Positions 51,344-61,140 of a stretch of DNA of 64,000 bases are shown here, piece after piece (the first letter of the stretch is position 1; every line of letters begins with the position of its first letter). The notes below the pieces were generated by a model, which worked only from the letters and a program-made list of their open reading frames with translations, had not been told where the DNA came from and searched no databases. The position numbers were made by a program, and so were the translations under genes. The DNA lies in assembly GCF_003352185.1 (NCBI RefSeq), contig NZ_CP029608.1, positions 5,560,501-5,624,500 on the forward strand, in the 5' to 3' direction. This DNA comes from Pseudomonas kribbensis. Its GTDB lineage: Bacteria; Pseudomonadota; Gammaproteobacteria; Pseudomonadales; Pseudomonadaceae.

Positions 51344-52552
51344 ATGCCCATTGCCTTGCTCGCGCTGACCCTCAGCGCATTCGCCATCGGGACGACCGAG
51401 TTCGTCATCGTTGGCCTGCTTCCCACCATCGGCGCCGATCTCGGCGTCAGTCTGCCGTCTGCCGGGCTGCTGGTCAGTCTCTACGCCCTTGGCGTGGCCA
51501 TCGGTGCGCCGGTGCTGACTGCCCTCACCGGCAAAGTCCCGCGCAAACTGTTGCTGCTGTCGCTGATGGTGCTGTTCACCCTCGGCAACCTGCTGGCGTG
51601 GCTGGCGCCAAGTTATGAATCGCTGGTACTGGCGCGGATCGTCACCGGTCTGGCCCACGGCGTGTTCTTCTCCATCGGTTCGACCATCGCCACCAGCCTG
51701 GTGCCCAAGGAAAAAGCAGCGAGTGCGATTGCAATCATGTTCACCGGCCTGACCGTGGCGCTGGTCACCGGCGTACCGCTGGGCACCTTCATCGGTCAGC
51801 ATTTCGGCTGGCGTGAAACCTTCCTCGCCGTGTCGGCGCTGGGTGTCATCGCGTTCATCGGCAGCTTGCTGTACGTGCCGAAAAACATTGCCCACAGCAA
51901 ACCGGCTTCGTTGCTGCAACAGCTGCAAGTACTCAAGCAACCACGCCTGCTGCTGGTCTATGCCATGACTGCCATCGGTTACGGCGGCTCGTTCATCGCC
52001 TTCACCTATCTGGCGCCGATTCTTCAGGACATCTCGGGTTTCAGCGCCGGCACGGTCAGCCTGGTGCTGCTGGTGTACGGCGTATCGGTGGCCGTCGGCA
52101 ATATCTGGGGCGGCAAACTGGCGGACAAGCGCGGACCGATCAGCGCCCTGAAAATCATCTTTGCCCTGCTCGCCGCCGTGCTGTTCGTGCTCACCTTCAC
52201 CGCCGCCAATCCGTGGCTGGCGCTGGCCACCGTGCTGGTCTGGGGTGCCGTCGCCTTCGGCAACGTGCCGGGCCTGCAGGTGTATGTGGTGCGTCAGGCT
52301 GAACATCACACGCCGCAAGCGGTGGATGTGGCTTCAGGGCTGAACATTGCTGCGTTCAACCTCGGGATTGCCGGCGGTGCCTGGGGTGGCGGGCTGATTG
52401 TCGAGCACATCGGCCTGATCCACACCGCATGGATTGGTGGACTGGTAGTGCTGGTGGCATTGGCCCTGACCGCGTTGAGCGGTCGCCTCGACCGGCTGGG
52501 CCCGGTGTATGCCGAACCGGTTGAAGGCTCCCGCATCGTTGCCGGCCACTGA
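51344..52552 (+). CDS. MFS transporter, DHA1 family (AraJ/YdhP-like)
   Basis: 402 residues, 12 predicted helices. MPIALLALTLSAFAIGTTEFVIVGLLPTI contains the AraJ/YdhP-type opening with the TTEFV motif, and ALTGKVPRKLLLL corresponds to the loop 2-3 motif A. These are drug or sugar effluxers. The ATG at 51344 has CGGAG upstream; earlier in-frame ATGs give an N-terminus without a transmembrane opening. Confidence 0.9.
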   Translation: MPIALLALTLSAFAIGTTEFVIVGLLPTIGADLGVSLPSAGLLVSLYALGVAIGAPVLTALTGKVPRKLLLLSLMVLFTLGNLLAWLAPSYESLVLARIVTGLAHGVFFSIGSTIATSLVPKEKAASAIAIMFTGLTVALVTGVPLGTFIGQHFGWRETFLAVSALGVIAFIGSLLYVPKNIAHSKPASLLQQLQVLKQPRLLLVYAMTAIGYGGSFIAFTYLAPILQDISGFSAGTVSLVLLVYGVSVAVGNIWGGKLADKRGPISALKIIFALLAAVLFVLTFTAANPWLALATVLVWGAVAFGNVPGLQVYVVRQAEHHTPQAVDVASGLNIAAFNLGIAGGAWGGGLIVEHIGLIHTAWIGGLVVLVALALTALSGRLDRLGPVYAEPVEGSRIVAGH

Positions 52553-52723
52553 TCCGGCGAATACCGACCGTCCGTAGTCCCGTCGAAACTTTCTCGAACC
52601 GCCCGCAGTCACCAACAGACAGAGGCGGTACGAGGACTTTCGACGGGAGAACGGCATGACAGCGATTCACATCGATGGCCCACCTGGGCGCAGCAAGCGC
52701 CACACCTCGGCAGGCATGCCGTC

Positions 52724-53521
52724 ATGAGCATTCCCGAGCCGGTCGGCGTCACCGACGAACAGGCCAGCGTCATCACGACGGTGCGCCGCTTCACGGTGCT
52801 GACGGTCAACACCCACAAGGGGTTCACCGCACTGAACCGCCGCTTCATCCTCCCCGAACTGCGCGAAGCGGTGCGCAGTGTGTCCGCCGACGTGGTGTTC
52901 CTGCAGGAAGTGCACGGCACCCACGAACACCATCCCAAGCGCTACAACAACTGGCCGACCATGCCGCAGTACGAGTTCCTCGCCGACAGCCTGTGGCCGC
53001 AGTTCGCCTACGGGCGCAATGCGGTGTACCCGGAGGGCGATCACGGCAACGCGCTGCTGTCGAAATTCCAGATCGTGCGCCACGACAACCTCGACGTTTC
53101 CATCAGCGGACATGAAAACCGTGGCCTGTTGCACTGCGTCCTGCGCCTGCCGGGAGATGATCGCGAACTGCACGCGATCTGCGTGCACTTGGGCCTGCGC
53201 GAAAGTCATCGCAACGCACAGCTGAAACTGCTGCGTAAGCGCCTCGCCAACCTGTCGGACGATGCACCGGTCATCGTCGCCGGCGACTTCAACGACTGGC
53301 GCCAGCGCGCCGATGCGTTGCTTGAACCTTGCGGCCTGCGCGAAGTGTTTGCCGAACATCAGGGCAAACCGGCCCGCAGTTTTCCGGCGCGCTGGCCGGC
53401 ATTGCGGCTGGACCGGATCTACGTGCGTAACCTCAAGGCCAGCGAGCCGAAGGTCCTTGCCAACCGGCCCTGGTCGCACCTTTCCGACCACGTGCCGCTG
53501 TCCGTGGAGATCGAACTATGA
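52724..53521 (+). CDS. ybhP: Endonuclease/exonuclease/phosphatase family protein (YbhP-like)
   Basis: 265 residues. Catalytic blocks of the EEP fold: [30 protein letters not shown] and [12 protein letters not shown]. It overlaps clsB by 4 bp; the ybhP-clsB-ybhN order matches E. coli. Its in vivo substrate is unknown; a phospholipid or phosphodiester is likely from the operon. Confidence 0.92.
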   Translation: MSIPEPVGVTDEQASVITTVRRFTVLTVNTHKGFTALNRRFILPELREAVRSVSADVVFLQEVHGTHEHHPKRYNNWPTMPQYEFLADSLWPQFAYGRNAVYPEGDHGNALLSKFQIVRHDNLDVSISGHENRGLLHCVLRLPGDDRELHAICVHLGLRESHRNAQLKLLRKRLANLSDDAPVIVAGDFNDWRQRADALLEPCGLREVFAEHQGKPARSFPARWPALRLDRIYVRNLKASEPKVLANRPWSHLSDHVPLSVEIEL

Positions 53522-54804
53522 GCAGCGCACCGCTGGAAAAATCCGCTGTGGAACCGATCACCATCACCCCGCCGATCCGCGAGCCCGGTCACGTCGATGT
53601 CGACTACGGCTGGCAGGGCAGCAACCGTGTCGAACTGCTGGAAAACGGCGAGGAGTATTTCCCGCGAGTCTTCGAGGCCATGCGCGCGGCGAAGAGTGAA
53701 ATCCTGCTGGAGACCTTCATTGTTTTCGAAGACAAGGTCGGCAACGAACTGCAGCAGATTCTGATCGATGCCGCCCGACGTGGCGTGCGCACCACCGTCA
53801 GTCTCGACGGCTTCGGTTGCGGTGAACTGAGCACCGGATATCTCACCGCGCTGAGCGAGGCCGGTGTGCACCTGCAGATTTTTGACCCGGCACCGAAACG
53901 CCTGGGCTTTCGCACCAACTGGTTCCGCCGCCTGCACCGCAAAATCGTGGTGGTCGACGGGCTGATTGCGTTCATCGGCGGGATCAACTTTTCCGGCGAT
54001 CACCTGGCGGATTTCGGCCCGGAGGCGAAGCAGGATTACGCCGTGGAAGTTCAGGGCCCGGCGGTGGCCGACATCCATCATTTCGCCCTGCTACAAAGCG
54101 GTCGCCCGGGGCGGGCGCGCTTCTGGTGGCAACGCCGGCGCCAGCGTCGGGCGGAGATGGCGTTCACCGAGCACGACGGTCAGGTGCGTCTGGTGTTTCG
54201 CGACAACGACCGGCATCACACCGATATCGAAGAGGTTTACTTGCAGGTGCTGCGTCGCGCGAAACGCCGGGTAGTGATCGCCAACGCCTATTTCTTCCCC
54301 GGTTATCGCTTGCTGCGCGAGATGCGCAACGCGGCCCGGCGCGGCGTCGATGTGCGGCTGATCCTGCAGGGCCAGCCGGACATGCTGGTGGCCAAACTCG
54401 CGGCGCGCATGACCTACGACTACCTGCTCAAGGCCGGGGTGCAGATTCACGAATACTGCCAGCGGCCGCTGCACGGCAAAGTCGCTTTGGTGGATGAGGA
54501 ATGGAGCACCGTCGGGTCGAGCAATCTCGATCCTCTGAGCCTGTCGCTGAATCTGGAGGCCAATGTGCTGATCCGCGACCGGGCCTTCAATGCTCATCTG
54601 TTTGAGCGTCTCGAAGATCTGAGCAACAACCACTGCAAAGCCATGGACGCCAGCAAGTCCCCGCGCGGACGCATCTGGCACATGACCGTGGGTTTTCTGG
54701 TGTTTCACTTCCTGCGCCACTTTCCAGCGATGGCCGGATGGCTGCCCGCGCATAAACCTCGTTTGAAACCCTTCATCGGCAAGAGCGGGAGCGATCCGTC
54801 ATGA
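53518..54804 (+). CDS. clsB: Cardiolipin synthase B
   Basis: 428 residues. Two HxK(x)4D phospholipase D motifs are intact: His140-Arg-Lys142...Asp147 (HRKIVVVDG) and His319-Gly-Lys321...Asp326 (HGKVALVD). It joins phosphatidylglycerol units into cardiolipin at the membrane. Overlaps its neighbours by 4 bp on both sides. Confidence 0.95.
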   Translation: MSSAPLEKSAVEPITITPPIREPGHVDVDYGWQGSNRVELLENGEEYFPRVFEAMRAAKSEILLETFIVFEDKVGNELQQILIDAARRGVRTTVSLDGFGCGELSTGYLTALSEAGVHLQIFDPAPKRLGFRTNWFRRLHRKIVVVDGLIAFIGGINFSGDHLADFGPEAKQDYAVEVQGPAVADIHHFALLQSGRPGRARFWWQRRRQRRAEMAFTEHDGQVRLVFRDNDRHHTDIEEVYLQVLRRAKRRVVIANAYFFPGYRLLREMRNAARRGVDVRLILQGQPDMLVAKLAARMTYDYLLKAGVQIHEYCQRPLHGKVALVDEEWSTVGSSNLDPLSLSLNLEANVLIRDRAFNAHLFERLEDLSNNHCKAMDASKSPRGRIWHMTVGFLVFHFLRHFPAMAGWLPAHKPRLKPFIGKSGSDPS

Positions 54805-55790
54805 GTCGCTCCGATGCTCAGTCCGCAACGCATTCGCCGCCAGCCGCAACGTCTCGCTGGAGCCGTTGGAAGCGCCCGCTGACGCTGCTGTTTTTCCTGG
54901 CGCTGATAGTCCTGCTGACGATGTTCGCCAGCCGCATCGAATGGTCCGAGGTGCTGCAAACCCTCGCCGACTTCAAGGTGCGCACGCTGATCATCGCCTC
55001 CAGCCTGACGCTGTTGAGCTTTCTGGTGTACGCCAGTTTCGACCTGATCGGCCGCACTTACATCCGTCAGGACCTGACGTGGAAACAGATCCTGCCGGTG
55101 GGCATCATCAGCTACGCGTTCAACCTCAATCTGAGCGCCTGGGTCGGCGGGATCGCCATGCGCTATCGGCTGTATTCGCGACTTGGGGTGAGCAAAAGCA
55201 ACATCGCCAAGATCCTCGGCCTGAGCCTGGCGACCAACTGGTTCGGCTACATGACCATCGCCGGCGCGGTGTACAGCAGCGGACTGGTCAGCATGCCGCC
55301 GGGGTGGAAAGTCAGCAGCGATGCGTTGCAGGGCATCGGCGTGTTGCTGCTGTTGATCAGCCTCGGTTACCTGCTCGCCTGCCGGTTTTCCCGGCGGCGC
55401 GAGTGGTCGATTCGCGGGGTGGAAATCAACTTGCCTTCGCTGCGCATGGCGGTCCTGCAACTGCTGCTCGGCGCGCTCAACTGGTCGTTGATGGCGGCGG
55501 TGATTTTCACTTTGCTGCCGGGCAAGCTCGACTATCCGCTGGTGCTTGGCGTGCTGCTGATCAGCGCGATTGCCGGCGTCATCACCCACATTCCCGCCGG
55601 GCTCGGGGTGCTTGAAGCGGTGTTCGTCGCCCTGCTGCAACACGAAGCATCGCGCGGCAGTCTGGTCGCGGGGTTACTGGCCTATCGGGCGATCTATTTT
55701 CTGCTGCCGCTTTTGATCACCGTGGTGATGTACCTGGTGGTGGAAGCCAAGGCCAAGGCGCTGCGGATCGAGAAGAAACCCAAGCCGTGA
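54801..55790 (+). CDS. ybhN: UPF0104/YbhN membrane protein (LPG synthase TM-like)
   Basis: 329 residues, about eight helices. SYAFNLNLSAWVGGIAMRYRLYSRLGVSKSNIAKI is the hallmark of the lysylphosphatidylglycerol synthase transmembrane region / flippase-like family. Ends with a highly basic tail (KAKALRIEKKPKP). Likely helps cardiolipin or another lipid cross or distribute in the membrane; the exact role is not known. Confidence 0.9.
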   Translation: MSRSDAQSATHSPPAATSRWSRWKRPLTLLFFLALIVLLTMFASRIEWSEVLQTLADFKVRTLIIASSLTLLSFLVYASFDLIGRTYIRQDLTWKQILPVGIISYAFNLNLSAWVGGIAMRYRLYSRLGVSKSNIAKILGLSLATNWFGYMTIAGAVYSSGLVSMPPGWKVSSDALQGIGVLLLLISLGYLLACRFSRRREWSIRGVEINLPSLRMAVLQLLLGALNWSLMAAVIFTLLPGKLDYPLVLGVLLISAIAGVITHIPAGLGVLEAVFVALLQHEASRGSLVAGLLAYRAIYFLLPLLITVVMYLVVEAKAKALRIEKKPKP

Positions 55791-56549
55791 TCAGCGCGAC
55801 TGAATGATGCTCAACCGTTCGCCCACCACCATCTCGGTGATCCAGTCGACCAGGATCGAGGTATAGGCCTGCTGCGAGGTTGGATCGCTCAGGGCATGGT
55901 CGGCACCGTCGATGATGCGGTGGGTCAGCGAGTGAGTCTGCTGGCATGCGGCGCGATAACTCATGATCGTCGCGTGAGGTACATAGTCATCGGTTTCCGA
56001 TTGCACCAGCAGCACGTCCCCGGTGAATTGCGAGCAGGCATGCAACGCCCGGTTGCTGTCGGCACGCACCAGCGTGCCGCGATAATCGCGCAGGTCGTCC
56101 TTGTCCAGATCGCGCTTGGGCGTGTGCCATTGCTCGTCGCGATACAGCGCCGGCACCCGCAGCGCCAGCCAGCGCACCGGGCGCAATGAGGTGAGGATCG
56201 AAGCGAGATAACCGCCGTAGCTGGTGCCGACCACCGCGATGGCCGAGGTGTCCAGCGCCGGATGGGCGAGCAGCCGGTCGTAGGCTGCGAGCAGATCGCG
56301 CAGGTTGTCCTCTCGGGTCACCCGGCTCAACGGAATGCCGGTGCCGCCGGTATGCCCGCGCAGGTCAAACGTCAGGCACACACAGCCCAGACCGGCGATG
56401 CCTTTGGCCCGTTCCAGATCCCGCTCCTGGCTGCCGCCCCAGCCGTGCACAAACAACACGCCGGGGACTTTCGATTTGGGACTGAGGAAAGTCCCGCTCA
56501 TCTGTTCGTCATCAATGTCGATCTGAATGCTTTCGCTTCTAGCCGTCAT
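55791..56549 (-). CDS. Alpha/beta hydrolase
   Basis: 252 residues. Oxyanion strand GVLFVHGWGGS, nucleophile Ser110 in VGTSYGGYLAS, Asp in SETDDYVPH and His in GADHALSD, giving a complete triad. Resembles dienelactone-hydrolase/BAAT-like esterases. Its stop follows the convergent ybhN stop directly, and its start overlaps the DUF3182 gene by 11 bp, so the two leftward genes are one unit. Substrate unknown. Confidence 0.87.
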   Translation of the reverse strand: MTARSESIQIDIDDEQMSGTFLSPKSKVPGVLFVHGWGGSQERDLERAKGIAGLGCVCLTFDLRGHTGGTGIPLSRVTREDNLRDLLAAYDRLLAHPALDTSAIAVVGTSYGGYLASILTSLRPVRWLALRVPALYRDEQWHTPKRDLDKDDLRDYRGTLVRADSNRALHACSQFTGDVLLVQSETDDYVPHATIMSYRAACQQTHSLTHRIIDGADHALSDPTSQQAYTSILVDWITEMVVGERLSIIQSR

Positions 56550-57648
56550 AGGATTGGACCGTTACGTATTTGAGGAGAAAGTCGCTGTTCTCGGCCGGGC
56601 CGCGATAGACCTCGATGGCATCCGCCGGCAGGGCCCGGTCGATGTAGGTTTCCACCGACGACACGCGGATCGCGCGCATCGACGGGTCGTTGACGAAACT
56701 CTGCAACGCCGCCACTTCGGCACTGCTGGCGCCGCCCATTCGCCAGGATTGTTCGAGCACGCCGCTGCGCCGTTGGCCGTTGCTGTCCAGGCCTTGAGCG
56801 ATGTCATAGTTGCGCCGTGAGGCGTAGAACCGTGGATAGGCTTCGTCCGCCGCCCGGTCGAACACCTGCGCCTGTTCAATGGCGAGCCGCACGTCGTCCG
56901 GCAGTTTCAGTTTCAACAAGTGTGCATAACCGCCCTGCACCACCAGCAGGTTCGAGCCGCCATAGACCTCTTCGCCGTGGGCATCCTCGGTCAAGTATTG
57001 ATCACCGCAGTAACTGAGCACCCGGTCGCCGATGAACGACTGGCCGACGCTGTGGGTGACCACCTGGCTCAGGTCCTGTTCCAGCACCACGCCTTCGCTG
57101 AACTGTCCGGCAATATCGGGACGCGCGAGAATTTCGTCGAAGGCATCGAGGCTCTTGATCACTTCTTGACCGCGACCAGCACACGCATGAATCGGTTTGA
57201 GACGGATCGGGCCGCTGTACAACAGATGTTCGGCGGCAGGTCGTGCATCTTTCAGATCAAACACACTGAGCCCGTCGAGCACGACATTGCGCGTGCGTTC
57301 GGAAAACAGCGGTGACCAGCCTACTGGTGCATGGGCCTGATGGCTGCGCAAGCCATGGCTGATGGCTTTGGTGCAGATGAAATCGTGCTCGACGAAACCG
57401 CCCCACAGATCCTCGGGGCCCTTGATGCCCAGTTCATGGGCCTTGGCAGCGCCGACGATGGTTTGGGTCGGCAGCAGATACAGGTCGCGACCGCGATGCT
57501 TTTGCGCGTCGTAGCTGCCGCCGAATTTCAGTCCGAGAATCTGCGCCAGCCAGCGGGCCAACGTCTTGTTGGTCTGCACTTCGTGTTGCGGCGCGGCGGG
57601 GCGTACGGAATGGGCGACCACTATTCTGTTGCGAGGTGTCGGGGTCAT
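56539..57648 (-). CDS. DUF3182 family protein, ATP-grasp-like
   Basis: 369 residues. DUF3182 content: DLYLLPTQTIVGAAKAHELGI, RLKPIHACAGRGQEV, FSEGVVLEQDLSQVVTHSVGQ. The GR-G-E and LEQDL elements resemble ATP-grasp strands that bind ATP and Mg, but I cannot confirm a full site. Overlaps the alpha/beta hydrolase gene by 11 bp, suggesting a shared pathway. No sequence-based substrate is apparent. Confidence 0.8.
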   Translation of the reverse strand: MTPTPRNRIVVAHSVRPAAPQHEVQTNKTLARWLAQILGLKFGGSYDAQKHRGRDLYLLPTQTIVGAAKAHELGIKGPEDLWGGFVEHDFICTKAISHGLRSHQAHAPVGWSPLFSERTRNVVLDGLSVFDLKDARPAAEHLLYSGPIRLKPIHACAGRGQEVIKSLDAFDEILARPDIAGQFSEGVVLEQDLSQVVTHSVGQSFIGDRVLSYCGDQYLTEDAHGEEVYGGSNLLVVQGGYAHLLKLKLPDDVRLAIEQAQVFDRAADEAYPRFYASRRNYDIAQGLDSNGQRRSGVLEQSWRMGGASSAEVAALQSFVNDPSMRAIRVSSVETYIDRALPADAIEVYRGPAENSDFLLKYVTVQSYDG

Positions 57649-57826
57649 GCGTCCCCCTTCCAGCGGCTCGGTGAATGTAGGTCAAAGAGTGCAGAGATCA
57701 GGCCAAACGACGGCAACGCCAAAACCTTTGCGGATCAGTCGATTAGCCTTTTCGTACTGGCGTTGCGCCCGTTTCAATCTGCACGATGGCCGCCACGGCC
57801 GCGGCATTTTGCACGACCGCGCGGTG

Positions 57827-58822
57827 TTATCTAGTCAGCGCCGCCGGTGGGGTCACGCCGAACCGATTGCGGTAGTCACTCGGCGCCAGCCCGGTGATTT
57901 TCTTGAAGATGGCGCGAAAGGCTCCCGGATCCTGATACCCCACCGTCCACGCAATGTGATCGATGGTGCCGTTGCTGAACTCGAGCATTTCCCGGGCCTT
58001 GCCGACCCGCAGGTGCTGACAGTATTCGGTGGGTTTCAGGCCGGTCGCCGCCCGGAAACGACGCAGGAATGTGCGCTCTTCCAGACCCGAGCGTTCGGCC
58101 ATCGAGGCCAGCGAAACGTCAGTAGCGCCGGTGCTTTGCAGCCAGTGCTGGACCTTGAGAATCGACGTGTCGCCATGGTTGAGGATCGGCGCGAAATTGC
58201 TGCCGCAGGCACTGGCGCTGTCGCTGTGTTCCATCACCAGGAACCGCGCGGTGGCGCTGGCGATGCTTGGGCCCAACAAACGATCAACCAGCCGCAACCC
58301 CAGTTCCGACCAAGCCATCAGACCGGCCGTGGTGATCAGATCACCATCATCGACAATCGGTGTATCCGCCTTGAGATTAATGTCCGGGTAGCGCTCGGCA
58401 AAGGCCTTGGCCGAGGTCCAGTGAGTGGTGGCGCTGCGACCGTTGAGCAGACCGCTTTCGGCCAGCAACCACGAGCCCACGCAGACGCCACCCAGCGTCG
58501 CGCCACGGCCATGCTGGTCGCGCAGCCATTGCAGCAATCCCGGCGATGCCTGCTCTGCGCTGAACCCGGCGATTGACGGCGGGATCAGCACCGCCAGCAA
58601 ACCCGTTTCTGCAGCAGGATGACTGTCGTAAACCCTGACCGGTGCCTGCTCGTTCTCGACCTGCCAGTGACTCACCCGCAGTCGCGGCAATTGCGCGGCC
58701 TGATGCTCGACGGCGATCCGGTCGGCCACGCCGAACAGGTCGGTCAAGCCATGCACCGCCGCCAGTTGCGCGCCGGGATAAATCAGCACGCCCAGCTCGG
58801 CAACGGCCCTTTCAACACCCAT
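57827..58822 (-). CDS. GlxA-type AraC family transcriptional regulator
   Basis: 331 residues from ATG 58822. N-terminal DJ-1/PfpI-like domain (ELGVLIYPGAQLAAVHGLTDLF; GGVCVGSWLLAESGLLNGR) and C-terminal AraC helix-turn-helix (VSLASMAERSGLEERTFLRRFRAATG, HLRVGKAREMLEFSN, VGYQDPGAFRAIFKKITGL). Divergent from the isochorismatase-like gene with about 100 bp between starts, so it may control it. Confidence 0.9.
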   Translation of the reverse strand: MGVERAVAELGVLIYPGAQLAAVHGLTDLFGVADRIAVEHQAAQLPRLRVSHWQVENEQAPVRVYDSHPAAETGLLAVLIPPSIAGFSAEQASPGLLQWLRDQHGRGATLGGVCVGSWLLAESGLLNGRSATTHWTSAKAFAERYPDINLKADTPIVDDGDLITTAGLMAWSELGLRLVDRLLGPSIASATARFLVMEHSDSASACGSNFAPILNHGDTSILKVQHWLQSTGATDVSLASMAERSGLEERTFLRRFRAATGLKPTEYCQHLRVGKAREMLEFSNGTIDHIAWTVGYQDPGAFRAIFKKITGLAPSDYRNRFGVTPPAALTR

Positions 58823-58923
58823 TGTCAGTTTTCCCCTGTCTATTGTCGGTGCGGCCAATCCTCGATGACGTAGCGGGCGCCGATACTGATTCCACTCCCA
58901 ACAAACACTTCGAGGAAACACCC

Positions 58924-59478
58924 ATGGCCAGGCAAGCGCTCATCGTAGTCGATATCCAGAACGACTACTTCCCCCAAGGCAAGTGGCCGCTGGCAGGCGT
59001 CGACGCCGCCGCCGACAACGCCGCCCGACTGATCGCCGCGTTCCGTGAAGCGGGTGATCCGGTGATCCATATCCGTCACGAATTCACCTCGGCGGATGCG
59101 CCGTTTTTCACCCCCGGCTCCGAGGGCGCAAAGCTGCACCCCAAAGTGCTCAACCGCGCCGATGAACCGGTGGTGCTCAAGCATTTCGTCAACGCGTTCC
59201 GCGAAACCGAGCTGCAATCGGTCCTCGATGAACAAGACATCAAGGCACTGGTGGTGGTCGGCAGCATGAGCCACATGTGCATCGATGGCGTGGTCCGGGC
59301 TGCGGCGGACCTGGGCTACACCGTCACGGTGATCCACGATGCCTGCGCCACCCGCGATCTGGAATTCAATGGCCTGACCGTGCCGGCGGCCCACGTTCAC
59401 GCAGCATTCATGTCGTCGCTGGGCTTTGCCTACGCCAGCGTGGTTTCGGCAGAAGAATTCCTCAACGCCCGCCATTAA
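58924..59478 (+). CDS. Cysteine hydrolase (isochorismatase family)
   Basis: 184 residues. Catalytic triad Asp10 (VVDIQNDYF), Lys86 (VVLKHFVNAF) and Cys119 (GSMSHMCIDG), with the cis-peptide before the Cys region. Such enzymes hydrolyse amides such as nicotinamide, ureidoacrylate or N-carbamoyl compounds; the substrate here is unknown. It is divergent from a GlxA-type regulator and followed by a strong terminator. Confidence 0.92.
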   Translation: MARQALIVVDIQNDYFPQGKWPLAGVDAAADNAARLIAAFREAGDPVIHIRHEFTSADAPFFTPGSEGAKLHPKVLNRADEPVVLKHFVNAFRETELQSVLDEQDIKALVVVGSMSHMCIDGVVRAAADLGYTVTVIHDACATRDLEFNGLTVPAAHVHAAFMSSLGFAYASVVSAEEFLNARH

Positions 59479-59508
59479 TCCTCGTCCGCAAACCTTCGCA
59501 AGAAACAC

Positions 59509-59535
59509 AGGCCCGCCACGTAGCGGGCCTTTTTT
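59509..59535 (+). terminator. Rho-independent terminator after the cysteine hydrolase
   Basis: Arms AGGCCCGC (59509-59516) and GCGGGCCT (59523-59530) with a 6-base loop and a T-run. It insulates the PspA-like operon from upstream transcription. Confidence 0.9.
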
Positions 59536-59550
59536 CGCGCGCTGAAAAAA

Positions 59551-59610
59551 TCTCACGCGTGAGCCATTGATGGCACTTTGAATTGGTTGTAGTGTGGCTC
59601 ACGCGTGAGA
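59551..59610. promoter_or_regulatory. Paired mirror-image palindromes, candidate operator
   Basis: TCTCACGCGTGAGCCA (59551-59566) and its exact inverse TGGCTCACGCGTGAGA (59595-59610). Each holds a perfect 12-bp palindrome CTCACGCGTGAG. The centres are about 44 bp apart, and the second ends 22 bp before the DUF2170 start. A promoter must lie in this interval since a terminator sits just upstream. Two identical palindromes arranged as mirror images suggest a DNA-binding dimer, but no regulator is identified. Confidence 0.6.
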
Positions 59611-59632
59611 TGTTCATAACGGAGTCATCGCC

Positions 59633-60301
59633 ATGAAAAGCAACTCCCCTGCAACAAAATCGGAGAGCCCGAAGGGAGTGCGCTCGACAACGTCCGCGAA
59701 AAAACCGTCGAGCTTCTATATGAAGCAGATGCGCGCGGGCCTGGCTGCCGCCGGTTATGTGAAACACGAAACTTGGGTGCTTCCCGAAAACCGAAGCTTG
59801 CTCAAGCAAATGGAGCAACAGCTACGCCAACCGATTCTGGCTGGCTCTTTCATGTCGGAGAATTACATGAGCGCAGGCAACAACTGGAACATCGATAGCC
59901 TCTACAACGCTTTCAAGGCACTGGACGAGGTGGCTTCCCACGAGATCACGCTGTCCCTGATCCAGAGCGCCGAACCCAGCCTCAAGCTGGAAATGAACGA
60001 ATTCGGCGGCCTGCCGATTCACATTGCCATCGCGGGTCAGCAGATCATCGTCGATACCGTGCTGGTGGACATCGATTCGATTACCGACGTGCGCACCTTC
60101 AACGACGCGGTGCTGCGCAGCCGGGAAATGTTCCCGCTGTCGTCGATCGGCATCGAGACCATGCCCAACGGCCAGACCGTCTACAACATGTTCGGCGCGC
60201 TGAGTGCGGATTCGAGCCTGACCAACGTGGTCACCGAGGTGAAAACCCTGGTCGACAACGTGCAGCGCGCCAGCGAAGCCTTCGAACACTTCTTCAAGTA
60301 A
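59633..60301 (+). CDS. yjfI: DUF2170 protein (YjfI-like)
   Basis: 222 residues. A basic, low-complexity N-terminus (about 1-35) is followed by YMKQMRAGLAAAGYVKHETWVLPENRSLLKQMEQQLRQP, an amphipathic segment, and then a DUF2170 domain (WNIDSLYNAFKALDEV...MFPLSSIGIETMPNGQTVYNMFGALS). Immediately precedes the PspA-like gene. Role unknown; conserved companion of PspA/YjfJ. Confidence 0.85.
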   Translation: MKSNSPATKSESPKGVRSTTSAKKPSSFYMKQMRAGLAAAGYVKHETWVLPENRSLLKQMEQQLRQPILAGSFMSENYMSAGNNWNIDSLYNAFKALDEVASHEITLSLIQSAEPSLKLEMNEFGGLPIHIAIAGQQIIVDTVLVDIDSITDVRTFNDAVLRSREMFPLSSIGIETMPNGQTVYNMFGALSADSSLTNVVTEVKTLVDNVQRASEAFEHFFK

Positions 60302-60318
60302 TCAACAGGGAAAATCCA

Positions 60319-61017
60319 ATGACTCAGTCCATCTGGAGCAAGTTGTTCACCGCACTGCGCGGCGGCGCCAATGAAGTCGGCGAAGCGATCGTCGACCAAC
60401 AGGCCCTGCGCATCCTCGACCAGGAAATCCGTGACGCCGACAGCGCCCTGTCCAACGCCCGTCGCGAACTGGTCACCATCATGGCCAAGCACAAGCTGTC
60501 CGCCGACCGCGTGAGCGAGTACGACGCCAAGATCAAGGATCTGGAAGCCAAGGCTGTTTCGGCCCTGAACGCCGGCCGTGAAGATCTGGCGATGGAAGTG
60601 GCCGAAGCGATTTCGACCCTGACCAACGACCTGAGCACCGAGAAAGCCCAGAGCGACGAGTTCGGCACCTACGCCGACAACATGCGCAAGGACATCAACA
60701 AGGCCGAAGCGCGGATCAAAAGCCTGCGTCAGCAAGTGGACATGGCCAAGGCCCGTGAAAGCGTGCAGAAAGCCCAGGTCAGCGCATCCATCGCCAGCGG
60801 CGGCGCCAACGGCAAGCTGGAAACCGCAGTCGGCACCCTGAACCGTCTGCAAGAAAAGCAAAAGCAGCGCGCCGCCGAGCTGAACGCTCAGGACGAACTG
60901 GCCGATGCCACGACCGGCAACGATCTGGAGCGCAAACTGCGCGACGCCGGCATCACGCCGAACGAGGGCAGCGCCAACGCGATCCTCGAGCGCCTGAAGC
61001 AGAAGTCGGCCCAGTAA
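60319..61017 (+). CDS. yjfJ: PspA/IM30 family protein (YjfJ-like)
   Basis: 232 residues, almost all helical coiled coil: QSIWSKLFTALRGGANEVGEAIVDQQALRILDQEIRDADSAL resembles the membrane-binding helix and hairpin of PspA. PspA proteins are ESCRT-III-like and protect stressed inner membranes. Here the operon lacks pspBC and pspF. A terminator follows at 61031, before the DUF2491 gene. Confidence 0.9.
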   Translation: MTQSIWSKLFTALRGGANEVGEAIVDQQALRILDQEIRDADSALSNARRELVTIMAKHKLSADRVSEYDAKIKDLEAKAVSALNAGREDLAMEVAEAISTLTNDLSTEKAQSDEFGTYADNMRKDINKAEARIKSLRQQVDMAKARESVQKAQVSASIASGGANGKLETAVGTLNRLQEKQKQRAAELNAQDELADATTGNDLERKLRDAGITPNEGSANAILERLKQKSAQ

Positions 61018-61030
61018 GGGCAGCCGGCGA

Positions 61031-61060
61031 AAAGAAGGGCACCGGGTGCCCTTCTTTTTT
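61031..61060 (+). terminator. Rho-independent terminator inside the PspA-like gene cluster
   Basis: Arms AAAGAAGGGCA (61031-61041) and TGCCCTTCTTT (61047-61057), loop of 5, followed by T's. It splits the six-gene set into two transcriptional segments, or acts as an attenuator lowering downstream expression. Confidence 0.88.
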
Positions 61061-61140
61061 GCCTGCTCGTTTGTCACGAGGCCGGTACACTAGCGGCGTT
61101 TTGCCAACGAACACCTCCACCCGCTTCAAGGAATGTACCC

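Noticed and set aside
59571..59594. Sigma54 promoter TGGCAC...TTGG before the DUF2170/PspA genes
   Set aside because: The GG to GC spacing is off by one base and the -12 GC is GG, so it fails the strict sigma54 rule despite the family's link to sigma54 in E. coli.
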